Notes: generated by a model from the sequence alone, not told the origin. Numbered from the stretch's first letter, positions 17,516 through 27,625 are shown. The stretch: DNA of 64,000 nt from an uncultured bacterium (GCA_937875295.1 CALLXS010000101.1:1-64000), one strand, 5' to 3'. Translations and numbers: made by a program.

Positions 17516-18484
17516 ATGCCTAAAGTTTTCGACAAAATTATGTTCTATGATGTGTTGCAACTAAGCTCATATAGCGGAGGTTGGTATAAAATCCCAAATA
17601 TCCATAAAGCAGAAGAATTTTGTAAAAATATGGCAACATCTCATTACGAAAATTTTCCAGTTGGCTCAATACTTATCCCCAAAAAAAATAGACAAGATAT
17701 ATATAATATTTATTCATTTGCTCGCACTGCAGACGATATTGCCGACACTTTACTTGAATTTAATACAAATGAACGGTTATCTATTTTAGAAAATTATCTA
17801 AATAATTTAAGAATTTATGTCAGAGATTTTGATAAACCTAAGCATAATAAACCACTTTTTAACCCTACATTGCTCGCAAGTGCTAGAACAATAAGGGAAT
17901 TAAATTTGCCTATCTCTCTGAATGAGAGGTTAATTCACGCTTTTGCAATGGATGCTAATTTTAAATCTCCTGATACTTTTGAAGATTTATTGAACTATTG
18001 TTCCTTTTCTGCGAACCCCATCGGAGAAATAATTTTAAGAATATTTGATTTATATAATGAAAGTACAATTAAATATTCTAATGATATTTGCACAGCTCTT
18101 CAATTAGCTAATTTCTGGCAAGATTTTTCTGTCGATTTACCTAATGGACGTTGCTATATTCCAGCTGAAATATTAGAAAAATATGATTTAAATGTTAATA
18201 ATAAAATTGATTGGCATAAACACCCAAATTTTATTTTAGTTTTGCAAGAACTTTATAATTATACTGATAATCTATTTAATAGCGGAATTAATTTATTAAA
18301 GTATTTAAAACCATATAGACTAAAACTTGAAATTGAAACTACTGTGCGTGGAGGAAAATTAATACTTGAAAAATCTAAAGAATTAAAAGAAGATATTCTT
18401 ATTAGACGTCCAATAATTAATAAAATAAATTTTATTCCTTTGCTGATTAAATCATTACTGTTTATTAAAATGAAACCAATTTAA
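17516..18484 (+). CDS. hpnC: squalene synthase HpnC
   Basis: This trans-isoprenyl synthase family member is the first gene of a tandem pair. HpnC converts presqualene diphosphate into hydroxysqualene in the bacterial three-enzyme route (HpnD-HpnC-HpnE) to squalene, the hopanoid precursor. Both Asp-rich motifs are present: FARTADDIADT and ALQLANFWQDFSVDLPNG. The segment ENFPVGSILIPKKNRQDIYNIYSF is the usual HpnC-type entry. Length is 322 residues; an alternative ATG at 17540 would remove 8. It is followed after 8 nt by hpnD. A carotenoid synthase role cannot be ruled out from sequence alone. Confidence 0.82.
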   Translation: MPKVFDKIMFYDVLQLSSYSGGWYKIPNIHKAEEFCKNMATSHYENFPVGSILIPKKNRQDIYNIYSFARTADDIADTLLEFNTNERLSILENYLNNLRIYVRDFDKPKHNKPLFNPTLLASARTIRELNLPISLNERLIHAFAMDANFKSPDTFEDLLNYCSFSANPIGEIILRIFDLYNESTIKYSNDICTALQLANFWQDFSVDLPNGRCYIPAEILEKYDLNVNNKIDWHKHPNFILVLQELYNYTDNLFNSGINLLKYLKPYRLKLEIETTVRGGKLILEKSKELKEDILIRRPIINKINFIPLLIKSLLFIKMKPI

Positions 18485-18492
18485 TATTATTA

Positions 18493-19377
18493 ATGGAATA
18501 TACCACAAAATATGATTTTGCTAAATACGAAGGTACAACTACATTGATAGATGAACCCTCTAATTTCTCTTTATCTTTTAATTTCCTACCAAAGAGAAAA
18601 AGCAACGCCATAAAATCAATTTATTCATTTTGCTCCTATATTGATGATATTGTTGATGAATTAGAAAACACAGATGAAAACATTAATATAAAGAAAAATA
18701 GATTATCCTTCTGGAAGCAAACTTTACATTTAATATATTCACAACCTTTGAATAAAATTAATCATATTTCAAAATTTGCTGAAGTCGTTAGAAATTTTAA
18801 TATACCGCAAGAATACTTAAGCTGCCTTATAACAACTTGCGAAAGAGATTTAAATAAAAATAGATATGCTACTTATAGTGAATTGACTGATTATATTTAT
18901 GGAGTCGCAGTAGTTGTGGGACTAATGTGCATTAATATTTTTGGAAACAATAATGAATACACACGAAACTATGCCCTAAATATAGCTACTGCATTACAAT
19001 TAACTAATATCATTAGAGATATTAAACCCGATAAAGATAGAAATTTCATATATCTACCGCAGGAAGAATTAAATAATTATAATTATAATGTGGCTGATTT
19101 AATTAATGAAAAATATAATGATAATTTCATTAATTTAATGAAGTTTCAGACTCAAAGAGCTAAAGATTATTTCAAAAAAGCTGAAGAGTCTTTAGTTCCT
19201 CCAAATGATAGAGTTAATATGCTTCCTGCAAGAATAATGGGAGCAATTTATTATGATATATTAAAAAAAATCGAAAAGAATAAGTATAAAGTATTCGATA
19301 AAAAGATAAGAATATCTAATTTTAGAAAAATAATAATTACTCTTAAAGTACTTATTAAGAATTTATTTAATCGCTAA
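18493..19377 (+). CDS. hpnD: presqualene diphosphate synthase HpnD
   Basis: HpnD condenses two farnesyl diphosphates to presqualene diphosphate. The 294-residue product carries YSFCSYIDDIVDELE (first Asp-rich motif) and QLTNIIRDIKPDKDRNFIYL (second). YGVAVVVGLMCINIFG is the conserved helix between them, with the AxxVG pattern of squalene/phytoene synthases. The 8-nt spacing to hpnC indicates one operon. The third enzyme, HpnE (flavin oxidoreductase), and squalene-hopene cyclase are not in the window. Diapophytoene synthesis is the main alternative. Confidence 0.83.
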   Translation: MEYTTKYDFAKYEGTTTLIDEPSNFSLSFNFLPKRKSNAIKSIYSFCSYIDDIVDELENTDENINIKKNRLSFWKQTLHLIYSQPLNKINHISKFAEVVRNFNIPQEYLSCLITTCERDLNKNRYATYSELTDYIYGVAVVVGLMCINIFGNNNEYTRNYALNIATALQLTNIIRDIKPDKDRNFIYLPQEELNNYNYNVADLINEKYNDNFINLMKFQTQRAKDYFKKAEESLVPPNDRVNMLPARIMGAIYYDILKKIEKNKYKVFDKKIRISNFRKIIITLKVLIKNLFNR

Positions 19378-19454
19378 AAATAATATTAATATTTTCTTAT
19401 TTACTTTAGATTAATTATTTTTGCTTTCTCATATAAATACATTTTTATTATATA

Positions 19455-19931
19455 ATGAACAAAATATTAAATTCTGATATATTAAAAATCATTGCAAGAA
19501 TAATGGTTGGATTAGTATTTTTAATCTTTGGATTAGAAAAAATACCAGTTCCTAATGTTTTTGCTGGTGAAATTATGAATTACGGATTCTTCCCTCTTTT
19601 TTCTGTAAATCTAATTGCAATATTTTTACCTTGGGTAGAAGTTTTAGTAGGAATATTTGTATTATTGGGAATTAGATTGCAGTCTGCTGCTACCTTTAGT
19701 GGAATATTAATGATTCTATTTATTATTTCTGTAGGAATAGCTATGGCAAAAGGACTTGATATTTCATGTGGCTGTTCTTCCTCACATAATATAAAGGTAG
19801 GTTGGCAGAAAATATTCGAAAATCTTGGGTATTTAATTTTATGTATCTATATTTTTATATTTCCAAATTCTAAATTTAGTTTAGATTATATTTATGGGAA
19901 ATTCACCGAAAATCGGAAAGCAAATAATTAA
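19455..19931 (+). CDS. DoxX/MauE-like membrane protein
   Basis: This 158-residue protein has four hydrophobic segments (about 10-28, 48-72, 78-100, 125-145) in the DoxX/MauE arrangement: RIMVGLVFLIFGLEKIP, a central PWVEVLVGIFVLLGIR, and a DISCGCSSSH motif with CxC cysteines after the third segment, as in MauE-type proteins linked to periplasmic disulfide or thiol chemistry. The exact role is unknown. The gene's last 38 nt overlap the comF frame, so the two are translationally linked. Confidence 0.75.
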   Translation: MNKILNSDILKIIARIMVGLVFLIFGLEKIPVPNVFAGEIMNYGFFPLFSVNLIAIFLPWVEVLVGIFVLLGIRLQSAATFSGILMILFIISVGIAMAKGLDISCGCSSSHNIKVGWQKIFENLGYLILCIYIFIFPNSKFSLDYIYGKFTENRKANN

Positions 19932-20628
19932 TTCTTTGACTCAATTTATTTCTCCTAATATTTGCGTTGTATGCAATGAATTAATTCAAAGTGAAAATTA
20001 TAAATTTGATTTTTTATGTAATGTTTGCTTTAAGAAAATTCCATTTTTTAATCAAAATGAAGATTTGACTACTCGTCAAATTTTGGGAACAGATAGTACT
20101 AAAATTTCAATTAATTTATCAATTTCATTAATCAGTACTCATAGCGATTCAAATTATTTCCATCTAATTCATCAGTTAAAATACCAAAATCATAGAATAA
20201 TTGGATTAAAATTAGGGGAAGAGCTTGCTAAATTTATGATAAAAAATCAATTCCCAGAATTCGATTTAATTTTACCTATTCCTCTTCATCCCGCTAAAAA
20301 GCGAGAACGCGGTTATAATCAATCTGACTTTATTGCAAAAGGAATCTCAAATATTTATAATATTCCTTTTAGCACAAAAGCTGTTACGAGATTTGTATAT
20401 ACAGAATCTCAGACTTTATCTAAAAGTGATATAGAACGTTATAACAATATTAAAAATGCATTTAAAGTGGTTAACGGTGGGTTAATCCAAAATAAAAATA
20501 TTTTAATATGTGATGATGTTTTCACTACTGGTTCTACACTTAATTCCTTAGCTACAGAATTAAAAGAATCAGGAGCAAAGCAAATTTATACAGCTACCAT
20601 AATTGCAACAAAATCATATATTGATTGA
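19894..20628 (+). CDS. ComF family phosphoribosyltransferase-like protein
   Basis: A 244-residue cytoplasmic protein with an N-terminal zinc finger (CVVCNEL ... FLCNVCF, four Cys) and a C-terminal PRTase domain: LILPIPLHPAKKRERGYNQS and the PRPP-binding loop ILICDDVFTTGSTL. Relatives (ComF, GntX) act in DNA uptake during natural transformation. The ATG at 19894 lies inside the preceding MauE-like gene; no later ATG precedes the zinc finger, so the overlap is probably real. It is convergent with the histidine kinase gene, 9 nt apart. cinA, another competence-linked gene, lies 6 kb away. Confidence 0.88.
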   Translation: MGNSPKIGKQIINSLTQFISPNICVVCNELIQSENYKFDFLCNVCFKKIPFFNQNEDLTTRQILGTDSTKISINLSISLISTHSDSNYFHLIHQLKYQNHRIIGLKLGEELAKFMIKNQFPEFDLILPIPLHPAKKRERGYNQSDFIAKGISNIYNIPFSTKAVTRFVYTESQTLSKSDIERYNNIKNAFKVVNGGLIQNKNILICDDVFTTGSTLNSLATELKESGAKQIYTATIIATKSYID

Positions 20629-20637
20629 AAATTACAC

Positions 20638-23600
20638 TTATTTAGAATGTGGAATAACGACGTTAAACGTAGTTCCTACATTTTCTTCGCTTGTGAAATT
20701 TATATCGCCATTGAATTTCTTCACTGTATCATATACAATTGATAGACCTAAACCTGTGCCAGCAATTGTTCCGACATTAGAGAAGCGATGGAAAGGTTTA
20801 AACATCTGCTGTTGCTCGCTCTTAGGTATTCCGATACCCTGATCTTTTACAGAGATTAAAGTTTTTTCATCATTTATTTTAGCTTCAATTGTAACTGTTG
20901 TATTTGGTTTAGAATATTTAATTGCATTATTAATAATATTATTTAGTACTAACTTTACAAGTGACTCATCTATCATCACTTCAGCTTTATCTTTGTCGAT
21001 AATTAATTCCAGTTGGACATTATTTTTTAGGAGGAATTTCAAATTATTAGTTAAATCTTTTATTAACTTTGCAATATCAATTAGCGATGGATTAAATTGG
21101 ATTGTTCCTCTTTCGGATTTATTTATTAAAAGCACGTCTTCCATCAGCATATTTAACGATGAAATTGATTTTTTAATCCTATCGTATTGAATTTTCTTAT
21201 CAGCCGCATCCATTTTATGAGAATATTCTTGCAATAATTCTACAGATAATAAAATCGATTGAAGAGGAGTTCTAAATTCGTGGCTTACAATGGAAATAAA
21301 TTTATTTTTGAGTTCGTTTAACTGTTTTTCTTTATCTAGAGACTCTTCAATTGCTTTAGTAGCTTTCTTTTGCTCTGAGATATCGACAATTACTCCAATA
21401 ATACCTTCCATTGCATTTTCAGAATTATAGAAACAATTTTTTAAGTTAAGTAATTGTTTTTCTACTCCATCTATTATTATTGTTTCTTCATATACCTGAG
21501 AATCACCTTTCATAATTAGCTCTTCATCAAAATCATTATTAGTCTCATATTTAATATTTTCTTTTATTTTTTCTTCTATTTCGTAGAAAGTTTTCCCAAT
21601 AATTTCTTTTTTTTCTAATTTTAATAGTTTAGCGTATGCTTCATTTGTAAGTTTATATTTTAAAGAATTAATTTCTTTATAATACAATGGATAAGGGATA
21701 TTATCTACTAATCTACTAATAAAATCTAATTGAGTATCTAAGTTAATTTGGGAATTTTTCCTTTCGATAGCTAATGCAATTTGGTCAGAAATAGCTTGAA
21801 GGAATTTCTCATGAGACTCATCGAATTGGTTGATATTACTATAACTTTGCACAACGATAGCGCCAATTACTTCACCTCTTAATTTTAGTGGCACCCCCAT
21901 CCAAGATAGAGCAATTGAACCTATTGCTTTGTCTAATAATTCCTTATCTGATGGATCAAATTGATATACAAGAGGCTTTTTTGATTTAATAAGATCTACA
22001 GTTTTGGAATGCTTAATGTCAAGAGAAATTGTACCTTCAAATTTTTCATCAATTTCATCGACAAAATAAGGGAAATAAATGCAATTTAATTCTTTATTAA
22101 CAAGTGCAATATAAAAATTATTTGAAAAAATTACTTTTCCAATTGTTTGATGAATATATTTATATAATTCATCTAAGCTCACAGTTTCATTTACTGCATT
22201 AGCAATATCAAATAGTGCAGATACTTTATTAGAATGTTCTATATCTTTAGTAATATCTCTTGCTAATCCTTCGTAACCAACTATATTTCCTTCTAAATCG
22301 TAATCAGTTTGTAAATTTAATGAATAAAAATTTTGTTCACTATTTATAAAGTTTTTAAAAGAAATTGTATAAACATAACTTGAAGTAATCTTTTTGAAAG
22401 AAGTTAGGAATTCGTGATTTTTAATATTATCATTGAGAGTCATACTGATATGTTTGTTTATCATATTTTTAACATTAAATCCTGTAGCTTGCTCAAACGA
22501 AGGAGAAATATTTTGAATATTTCCATCTATATCAATATAAATATAAATATCTACTAAATTTTCAAAAAGTTTTCTATATTTTAATTCACTTTTATATATA
22601 TTCTCATTAGCAAGTTTCTCTGAAGTAATATCGAAAATTACTCCGTCTATCATTTCTTCGCCTTTTTCATCAACGGATTTTGTATAGACATTATTTAACC
22701 ATAAACTTGTGCCATCTTTTCTAATATATTTAATTTCTGTATGATAGCTGTGTTTATTGTCCATTTTATTTGGATCAAAATCAATACTATCTCTAATGTA
22801 TTTTTTATTAGATGAAAGATTTACATCTTCTAAGCTATCATAACCAGTTATATCAAATAATGCGGGATTGCACTCTAAGTAATTCCCATTCATATCAATT
22901 CTATAAACACCTACCGGTAGGTGCTCAAGCAAAGAAGAATATTTTTCTATTGAGAATTCGAGTTTCTTCTCAGAATTTTCGCGATAAGAAATTTGCTGAT
23001 TTAAAGAATTATTTACTTCTATTAATTCACTTTTTTGCTTCGAGACTTTATTTTCTAATTCATTTAATAATTTAGTTCTTTCTTGCTCGCTAATTACTTT
23101 GCTTGTAATATCAACCAAATATACAATTAAATACTTCTTATTATTATAATTTATAATTGATGCTGAGAGTTCGCAAAATACATCTTTATTATCTTTGCTC
23201 TTTACTTCAGTGCTTAAATTTAATATTTCTTTATGGTTGTATAATAATTCTAAAAAGTTATATTTTTCATTTTCATTTGACCATAATTGAAAGTTTTCAA
23301 TTGATATCCCCTGTAATTCATCTGAGGTATAACCAGTTAAATTAGTAAAAGCTTTGTTACAACTATAAATATTACTAGTATCATAATCAATCACTAATAC
23401 AGCAATTGGAGATAGAGATAATATTTTGACAAAACTTTCTTCTGTGTTTATTATAGTTTCATTAGATTCCCTTTTCTCTGTATCATTGATTATCATAACA
23501 AAACCGAAACCATTATTTTCTTTGATTGGAAGCATCATGCTTTGTACAATACGTACTTTTCCAGTTGGAGTAGTAATTTTATTAAAAGCTTTGATATTAC

Positions 23601-24000
23601 TATATCTATTGGAACCAGTTGTAAGTACTTTTTCCATATCATAAACAGGTTCACTATTAGTGTACATATCACGGACGTTCATCTGCCCATATACAGAAAG
23701 TAGATCTAATCCTATAATATCAATGTCTCCAAATTCGCCTAATCTTCTTATTTCTTTATTAAAATATTTAATAAGTCCCTGAGAATCAACAACTATTACT
23801 CCTATATTTAGATCATCTAAATCTTCATAATTAAATGCTAACACTACATTATTGCTACTTGAATTTAAATTAGCACTATCTTGTTCTTGTGTCGATTCAA
23901 ATAATGTATCAAAAATGTTTACATCATCTTGATTATTTTCCATAACTTCTTTCTCATGATTTTCAATATTATTATCAGAACTAAATGAACTTTTTTCCAT
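20638..24000 (-). CDS. soluble multi-PAS/GAF hybrid-sensor histidine kinase
   Basis: A 1120-residue cytoplasmic sensor kinase with no transmembrane segment. Approximate order: PAS (60-175), PAS (188-305), coiled coil (305-350), PAS with PAC (350-465), PAS (472-585), GAF (590-745), PAS (755-870), HisKA with the phospho-acceptor in IVSHEFRTPLQS, and HATPase (995-1118) with N box NNIINNAIKYSK, G1 DQGIGIP and G2 GTGLGLS. It would autophosphorylate and signal to a separate response regulator. There is no receiver domain in it and no regulator gene next to it, so it is an orphan. The ligand of the PAS/GAF array is unknown. Confidence 0.93.
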   Translation of the reverse strand: MEKSSFSSDNNIENHEKEVMENNQDDVNIFDTLFESTQEQDSANLNSSSNNVVLAFNYEDLDDLNIGVIVVDSQGLIKYFNKEIRRLGEFGDIDIIGLDLLSVYGQMNVRDMYTNSEPVYDMEKVLTTGSNRYSNIKAFNKITTPTGKVRIVQSMMLPIKENNGFGFVMIINDTEKRESNETIINTEESFVKILSLSPIAVLVIDYDTSNIYSCNKAFTNLTGYTSDELQGISIENFQLWSNENEKYNFLELLYNHKEILNLSTEVKSKDNKDVFCELSASIINYNNKKYLIVYLVDITSKVISEQERTKLLNELENKVSKQKSELIEVNNSLNQQISYRENSEKKLEFSIEKYSSLLEHLPVGVYRIDMNGNYLECNPALFDITGYDSLEDVNLSSNKKYIRDSIDFDPNKMDNKHSYHTEIKYIRKDGTSLWLNNVYTKSVDEKGEEMIDGVIFDITSEKLANENIYKSELKYRKLFENLVDIYIYIDIDGNIQNISPSFEQATGFNVKNMINKHISMTLNDNIKNHEFLTSFKKITSSYVYTISFKNFINSEQNFYSLNLQTDYDLEGNIVGYEGLARDITKDIEHSNKVSALFDIANAVNETVSLDELYKYIHQTIGKVIFSNNFYIALVNKELNCIYFPYFVDEIDEKFEGTISLDIKHSKTVDLIKSKKPLVYQFDPSDKELLDKAIGSIALSWMGVPLKLRGEVIGAIVVQSYSNINQFDESHEKFLQAISDQIALAIERKNSQINLDTQLDFISRLVDNIPYPLYYKEINSLKYKLTNEAYAKLLKLEKKEIIGKTFYEIEEKIKENIKYETNNDFDEELIMKGDSQVYEETIIIDGVEKQLLNLKNCFYNSENAMEGIIGVIVDISEQKKATKAIEESLDKEKQLNELKNKFISIVSHEFRTPLQSILLSVELLQEYSHKMDAADKKIQYDRIKKSISSLNMLMEDVLLINKSERGTIQFNPSLIDIAKLIKDLTNNLKFLLKNNVQLELIIDKDKAEVMIDESLVKLVLNNIINNAIKYSKPNTTVTIEAKINDEKTLISVKDQGIGIPKSEQQQMFKPFHRFSNVGTIAGTGLGLSIVYDTVKKFNGDINFTSEENVGTTFNVVIPHSK

Positions 24001-24310
24001 ATCTTGTTTTAATAGATCTCAAAAATAAAATATTTTTAAAAATAGCTATAATAAAATGCTAACTACTTAAATATAGTTGATTATAAAAAGAATTTATTAA
24101 TTTTATAATTACTAAATTAATAAAAATTAAATCATTATTTATTAAAATAAAAATTATTTAAATAACATTTATTTAATTTCTATTTTATTTATAATTTTTA
24201 AATATAAGTATCGTCTTTAAAATAGGTAAACTATAACAAATATTTTACCAAAAAATAGAAATCAATTAAAATTTTTAAATATTTATATAAAAAAAAAAGA
24301 AAATCAAGTT
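24001..24310. other. gene-free AT-rich divergent spacer
   Basis: 310 nt between the divergent kinase and grpE genes, mostly A/T runs. No ORF, CIRCE element, hairpin with T-tract or RNA gene is seen. Both promoters must lie here, but I cannot place them. Confidence 0.5.
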
Positions 24311-25063
24311 ATGGATGAAAATTTAAATGATGAAAAACAAAGTCATGGAAATAAGCCTTTGCGTCCAGCTTTTAATAAAACCATTGACTTGGCTAAAACA
24401 TACTTTAATAATGAAGGAAAAAAGAATATGGCCCATAAAGAAAATTCTAAAAAACATAAAGATCTAAACGAAAAACAAAATAATGAAATTAATGTAGAAA
24501 TAGAAACCCCTTCAAACTCTGATAATCATAGCGATAAAACTCAACGTGAGCAAACTCAAGCAGAAAATACATTTTCTGAAAACGAAGTAGCAGAAATGCT
24601 CGCTAAAATAGAAAATTTAACAAAAGAAAGAGATGAAGCAAAAGAAATAATGATTCGTAATGCTGCTGAACTTGAAAACTTCCGCAGGCGTACCATGAAG
24701 GAAAAAGAAGATATTGTAGTTTATGCAAATGAAAAACTTTTAAAAAAATTTAGCGAAATACTAGACACATTAGATTCAGCTGTAGAAACTGGTAAAAATT
24801 CCACCGATTATACTGCATTGCTAAATGGAGCAATTTTTATAAGAGAAAAAACTTTAAAATTATTTGAAGAGGCTGGTGCAAAACAAATCCCAATAGCTGT
24901 AGGTGATGAATTTGATGTAGATACAATGGACGCAATTTTAGCAATGCCTTCAGATGAAATTCCTGATGGACACGTTATGCAAATCGTATCAACTGGTTAT
25001 TCTTTCCATGATAAAATATTAAAGCATACAAAAGTAATTACTTCTTCCGGTAAAGCAAATTGA
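24311..25063 (+). CDS. grpE: nucleotide exchange factor GrpE
   Basis: GrpE releases ADP from DnaK. The 250-residue product has a long charged N-terminal half (residues 1-100, Asn/Glu/Lys-rich, likely disordered), a coiled-coil helix (EMLAKIENLTKERDEAKEIMIRNAAELENFRRR) and the beta-wing core with the family signature IREKTLKLFEEAGAKQIP ... HVMQIVSTGYSFHDKILKHTKVI. Family members are usually 170-210 residues; the extra length is N-terminal, and a second ATG at 24428 would give a more typical protein. No dnaK or dnaJ is adjacent and the repressor gene hrcA lies 25 kb away, so the usual heat-shock operon is split. Confidence 0.92.
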   Translation: MDENLNDEKQSHGNKPLRPAFNKTIDLAKTYFNNEGKKNMAHKENSKKHKDLNEKQNNEINVEIETPSNSDNHSDKTQREQTQAENTFSENEVAEMLAKIENLTKERDEAKEIMIRNAAELENFRRRTMKEKEDIVVYANEKLLKKFSEILDTLDSAVETGKNSTDYTALLNGAIFIREKTLKLFEEAGAKQIPIAVGDEFDVDTMDAILAMPSDEIPDGHVMQIVSTGYSFHDKILKHTKVITSSGKAN

Positions 25064-25091
25064 AATAGTAATTAATATAAAATAAATAATA

Positions 25092-25126
25092 AAAGGTTTG
25101 TAATTTAAATTACAAACCTTTTTTCA
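25092..25126 (+). terminator. bidirectional intrinsic terminator between grpE and pheS
   Basis: A perfect palindrome GGTTTGTAATTTAAATTACAAACC (written as arms GGTTTGTAATTT / AAATTACAAACC) is flanked by AAAA and TTTTTT. It serves both convergent genes. Confidence 0.88.
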
Positions 25127-25151
25127 TATAATATTTTACTTAATCAAATTT

Positions 25152-26165
25152 TTATAATTGATTAAGTACCCGCAAATCATTTTCATATAAATACCTTATA
25201 TCGCTAATCCCTGTCCTAAGCATTGTAACCCTTTCTATTCCAAATCCGAAAGCATAACCTGAATAAATTTCAGGATCAATACCTCCTGATTTTAGCACAT
25301 TTGGATGCACCATTCCACACCCTGCTATCTCTAACCAGCCAGTATTTTTACAAATCCTACACCCCTTACCCCCACAAATATAGCAAGAAATATCGAGTTC
25401 AGCGCTTGGCTCAGTAAATGGGAAAAAAGATGGTCTAAAGCGGAACTTTGAATTTTCTCCATACATCCTTTTAGCAAATGTCATTAAAGTGCTTTTAAGT
25501 TCTGCAAGCGAAACATTTTTATCAATGTATAATCCCTCAATTTGATAAAATTCAGCAAGAGATCTAGCGCTAATAGCTTCATTTCTATATACTCTTCCCG
25601 GCATTATTGCCCTGATTGGTAATTCTGAAGATTGCATTACTCTAATTTGAACAGGAGAAGTATGAGTGCGAAGGACATATTCTTTATCACTTTTCACAAA
25701 GAAAGTATCTTGCATATCACGAGCAGGATGGTCTGGAGGAAAATTTAAAGCATCGAAATTGTGCCATCCATCTTCAATATCGGGACCTTCCGCTACGGCA
25801 AATCCCATACTTCCGAAAATATCAATCATCTCGTTCATAGTTTGCATTACAGGATGAGAAGATCCTCTGAAATTTCTTCTTCCGGGTAAGGTCAAATCTA
25901 AATCAGTATTTTCTTCTGCTTGGTTTTGCAATTTTTCCCTTAATTCATTAAAAATACGTTCCGCATTGCTTTTGAAAATATTAAGCTCTTTACCAATTAC
26001 TGGTTTTTGGTCTTTTGGAACATCTTTTAATTTATCTACAAGTGATTGAATTTTACCTTTTTTCACAAAATATTCTAATCTAATTTCTTCAAGTGAATTT
26101 AAATCTTTTACATTAGAAATTTTGTTCTTAATTTCTTCGTTTAATATATTTATTTCGTTTAGCAT
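25152..26165 (-). CDS. pheS: phenylalanine-tRNA ligase alpha subunit
   Basis: PheS is the catalytic alpha subunit of the class II enzyme charging tRNA-Phe. Landmarks are the N-terminal coiled coil, LPGRRNFRGSSHPVMQTM, motif 2 PGRVYRNEAISARSLAEFYQIEG, SFFPFTEPSAELDISC and motif 3 GFGIERVTMLRTGI. A Cys-rich insert CYICGGKGCRICKNTGW before the end is common in the family. I start at the ATG at 26165 (MLNEINIL); an in-frame ATG at 26189 adds 8 residues. The partner pheT is not adjacent. Confidence 0.95.
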   Translation of the reverse strand: MLNEINILNEEIKNKISNVKDLNSLEEIRLEYFVKKGKIQSLVDKLKDVPKDQKPVIGKELNIFKSNAERIFNELREKLQNQAEENTDLDLTLPGRRNFRGSSHPVMQTMNEMIDIFGSMGFAVAEGPDIEDGWHNFDALNFPPDHPARDMQDTFFVKSDKEYVLRTHTSPVQIRVMQSSELPIRAIMPGRVYRNEAISARSLAEFYQIEGLYIDKNVSLAELKSTLMTFAKRMYGENSKFRFRPSFFPFTEPSAELDISCYICGGKGCRICKNTGWLEIAGCGMVHPNVLKSGGIDPEIYSGYAFGFGIERVTMLRTGISDIRYLYENDLRVLNQL

Positions 26166-26336
26166 TATTTTAAAATTAATTATTTGCATTATTTAAAGTA
26201 ATACAAATTTACAAAAATTAACACATTTTTTAAGTTTAATTTACAAATTATATATTTTAAGAATTAATACTATCCTATTTTAAACGTCTATAAATGATTA
26301 GAAAAATTTTATTTATTAATTTAATCATTATTTATT

Positions 26337-27581
26337 ATGCTAAAAGTCTCAATTTTGTCAATCGGTGATGAAATTTTAATAGGACAAATTTTAAATTCCA
26401 ATTCTAAATGGCTTGCTGAAAAAATCACACAAATTGGTTGTAGCATCGCGAAAATAAATACAATTGGTGATTCTAGCAATGAAATTATCTCTGAATTAAA
26501 TATTTTATTGCCTATTTCTGATATTATCGTTATTACTGGAGGTCTTGGTCCTACTCATGATGATATTACAAAAGATGTACTATGCAATTACTTTAATGAT
26601 AAATTAATTGAAAATAATACTTGGACGAAAAAACTAATAGATCAATTTAATCAAAGAGGAATGGACCTAAGCGAGAGAAACAAAACTCAAGCTTTTATCC
26701 CAAGCAGATCCACATTATTATGGAATGATTTCGGAACTGCACCCGGTATGCTATTTAATGAAAATGGAAAATTAATCTTTTCTTTACCCGGTGTTCCTCA
26801 AGAAATGGTTAACATAATGGAAAACGTAGGGTTCCAGAAAATAATTGATTTACTAAACTCTTCAAATACTGAATCAATAATCTATAAAAATATTCAAACT
26901 AATAATATACCAGAAAGTTCATTAGCAGACTTAATAGACATAAAAGAAGATTTCCTAGGCAATAGTTCATTAGCTTTTTTGCCATCATATCGCGGAGTAA
27001 AATTAAGAATTGGTGCCTATGGGGAAAGCAAATCCCAAGCTGAAAAAGAGTTAAGTAGAATTGAAAATTATTTAATCCCAAGGATAGATAATTATATTAT
27101 AAGCTTTGATGAGAGACCATTTGCGCAAATTATTTCAGAGAAGTTAATAATTAAAAATAAGACATTAGCAATTGCTGAATCATGTACTGCAGGCTTATTA
27201 TCGGCAACACTTACAGATATTCCAGGTTCATCTAAATACTTCAAAGGCTCAATTGTAGCTTATTCCAATGATATAAAAAATAAACTATTAAATATAAATA
27301 ATGAGCAACTTGAAAAATATGGAGCTGTAAGCAAAGAAATTGCTGAAGAAATGAGCAATAATATTAGAAAAATCTTTAATTCTGATTACGGTATCTCTAT
27401 TACCGGTATTGCTGGTCCTAGTGGCGGAACCAAAGAAAAGCCGGTTGGAACAGTATGGATTAGTATTTCTTCAGCTGATATTACATTCTCTAAACTACTT
27501 AATTTTAGAGGTTCTCGAGATATGATAAGAGAAAGAACAGTACAATCTACTATGGTAGAATTTATAAAATTCCTAAAATAG
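26337..27581 (+). CDS. cinA: competence/damage-inducible protein CinA
   Basis: CinA-family NMN deamidase/ADP-ribose pyrophosphatase of 414 residues. The N-terminal MoCF-biosynthesis domain (about 1-170) starts KVSILSIGDEILIGQILNSN and carries VITGGLGPTHDDITKDVL. The C-terminal CinA domain (about 255-414) has LAIAESCTAGLLSATLTDIPGSS and GITGIAGPSGGTKEKPVGTVWI, which form the NMN amidohydrolase site. It would recycle pyridine nucleotides. The gene lies divergently from pheS and 98 nt before mnmE. Confidence 0.95.
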   Translation: MLKVSILSIGDEILIGQILNSNSKWLAEKITQIGCSIAKINTIGDSSNEIISELNILLPISDIIVITGGLGPTHDDITKDVLCNYFNDKLIENNTWTKKLIDQFNQRGMDLSERNKTQAFIPSRSTLLWNDFGTAPGMLFNENGKLIFSLPGVPQEMVNIMENVGFQKIIDLLNSSNTESIIYKNIQTNNIPESSLADLIDIKEDFLGNSSLAFLPSYRGVKLRIGAYGESKSQAEKELSRIENYLIPRIDNYIISFDERPFAQIISEKLIIKNKTLAIAESCTAGLLSATLTDIPGSSKYFKGSIVAYSNDIKNKLLNINNEQLEKYGAVSKEIAEEMSNNIRKIFNSDYGISITGIAGPSGGTKEKPVGTVWISISSADITFSKLLNFRGSRDMIRERTVQSTMVEFIKFLK

Positions 27582-27625
27582 TATTAATAAAAGAAATTCA
27601 TTTTTAATTATTCAAAAATAATAAT

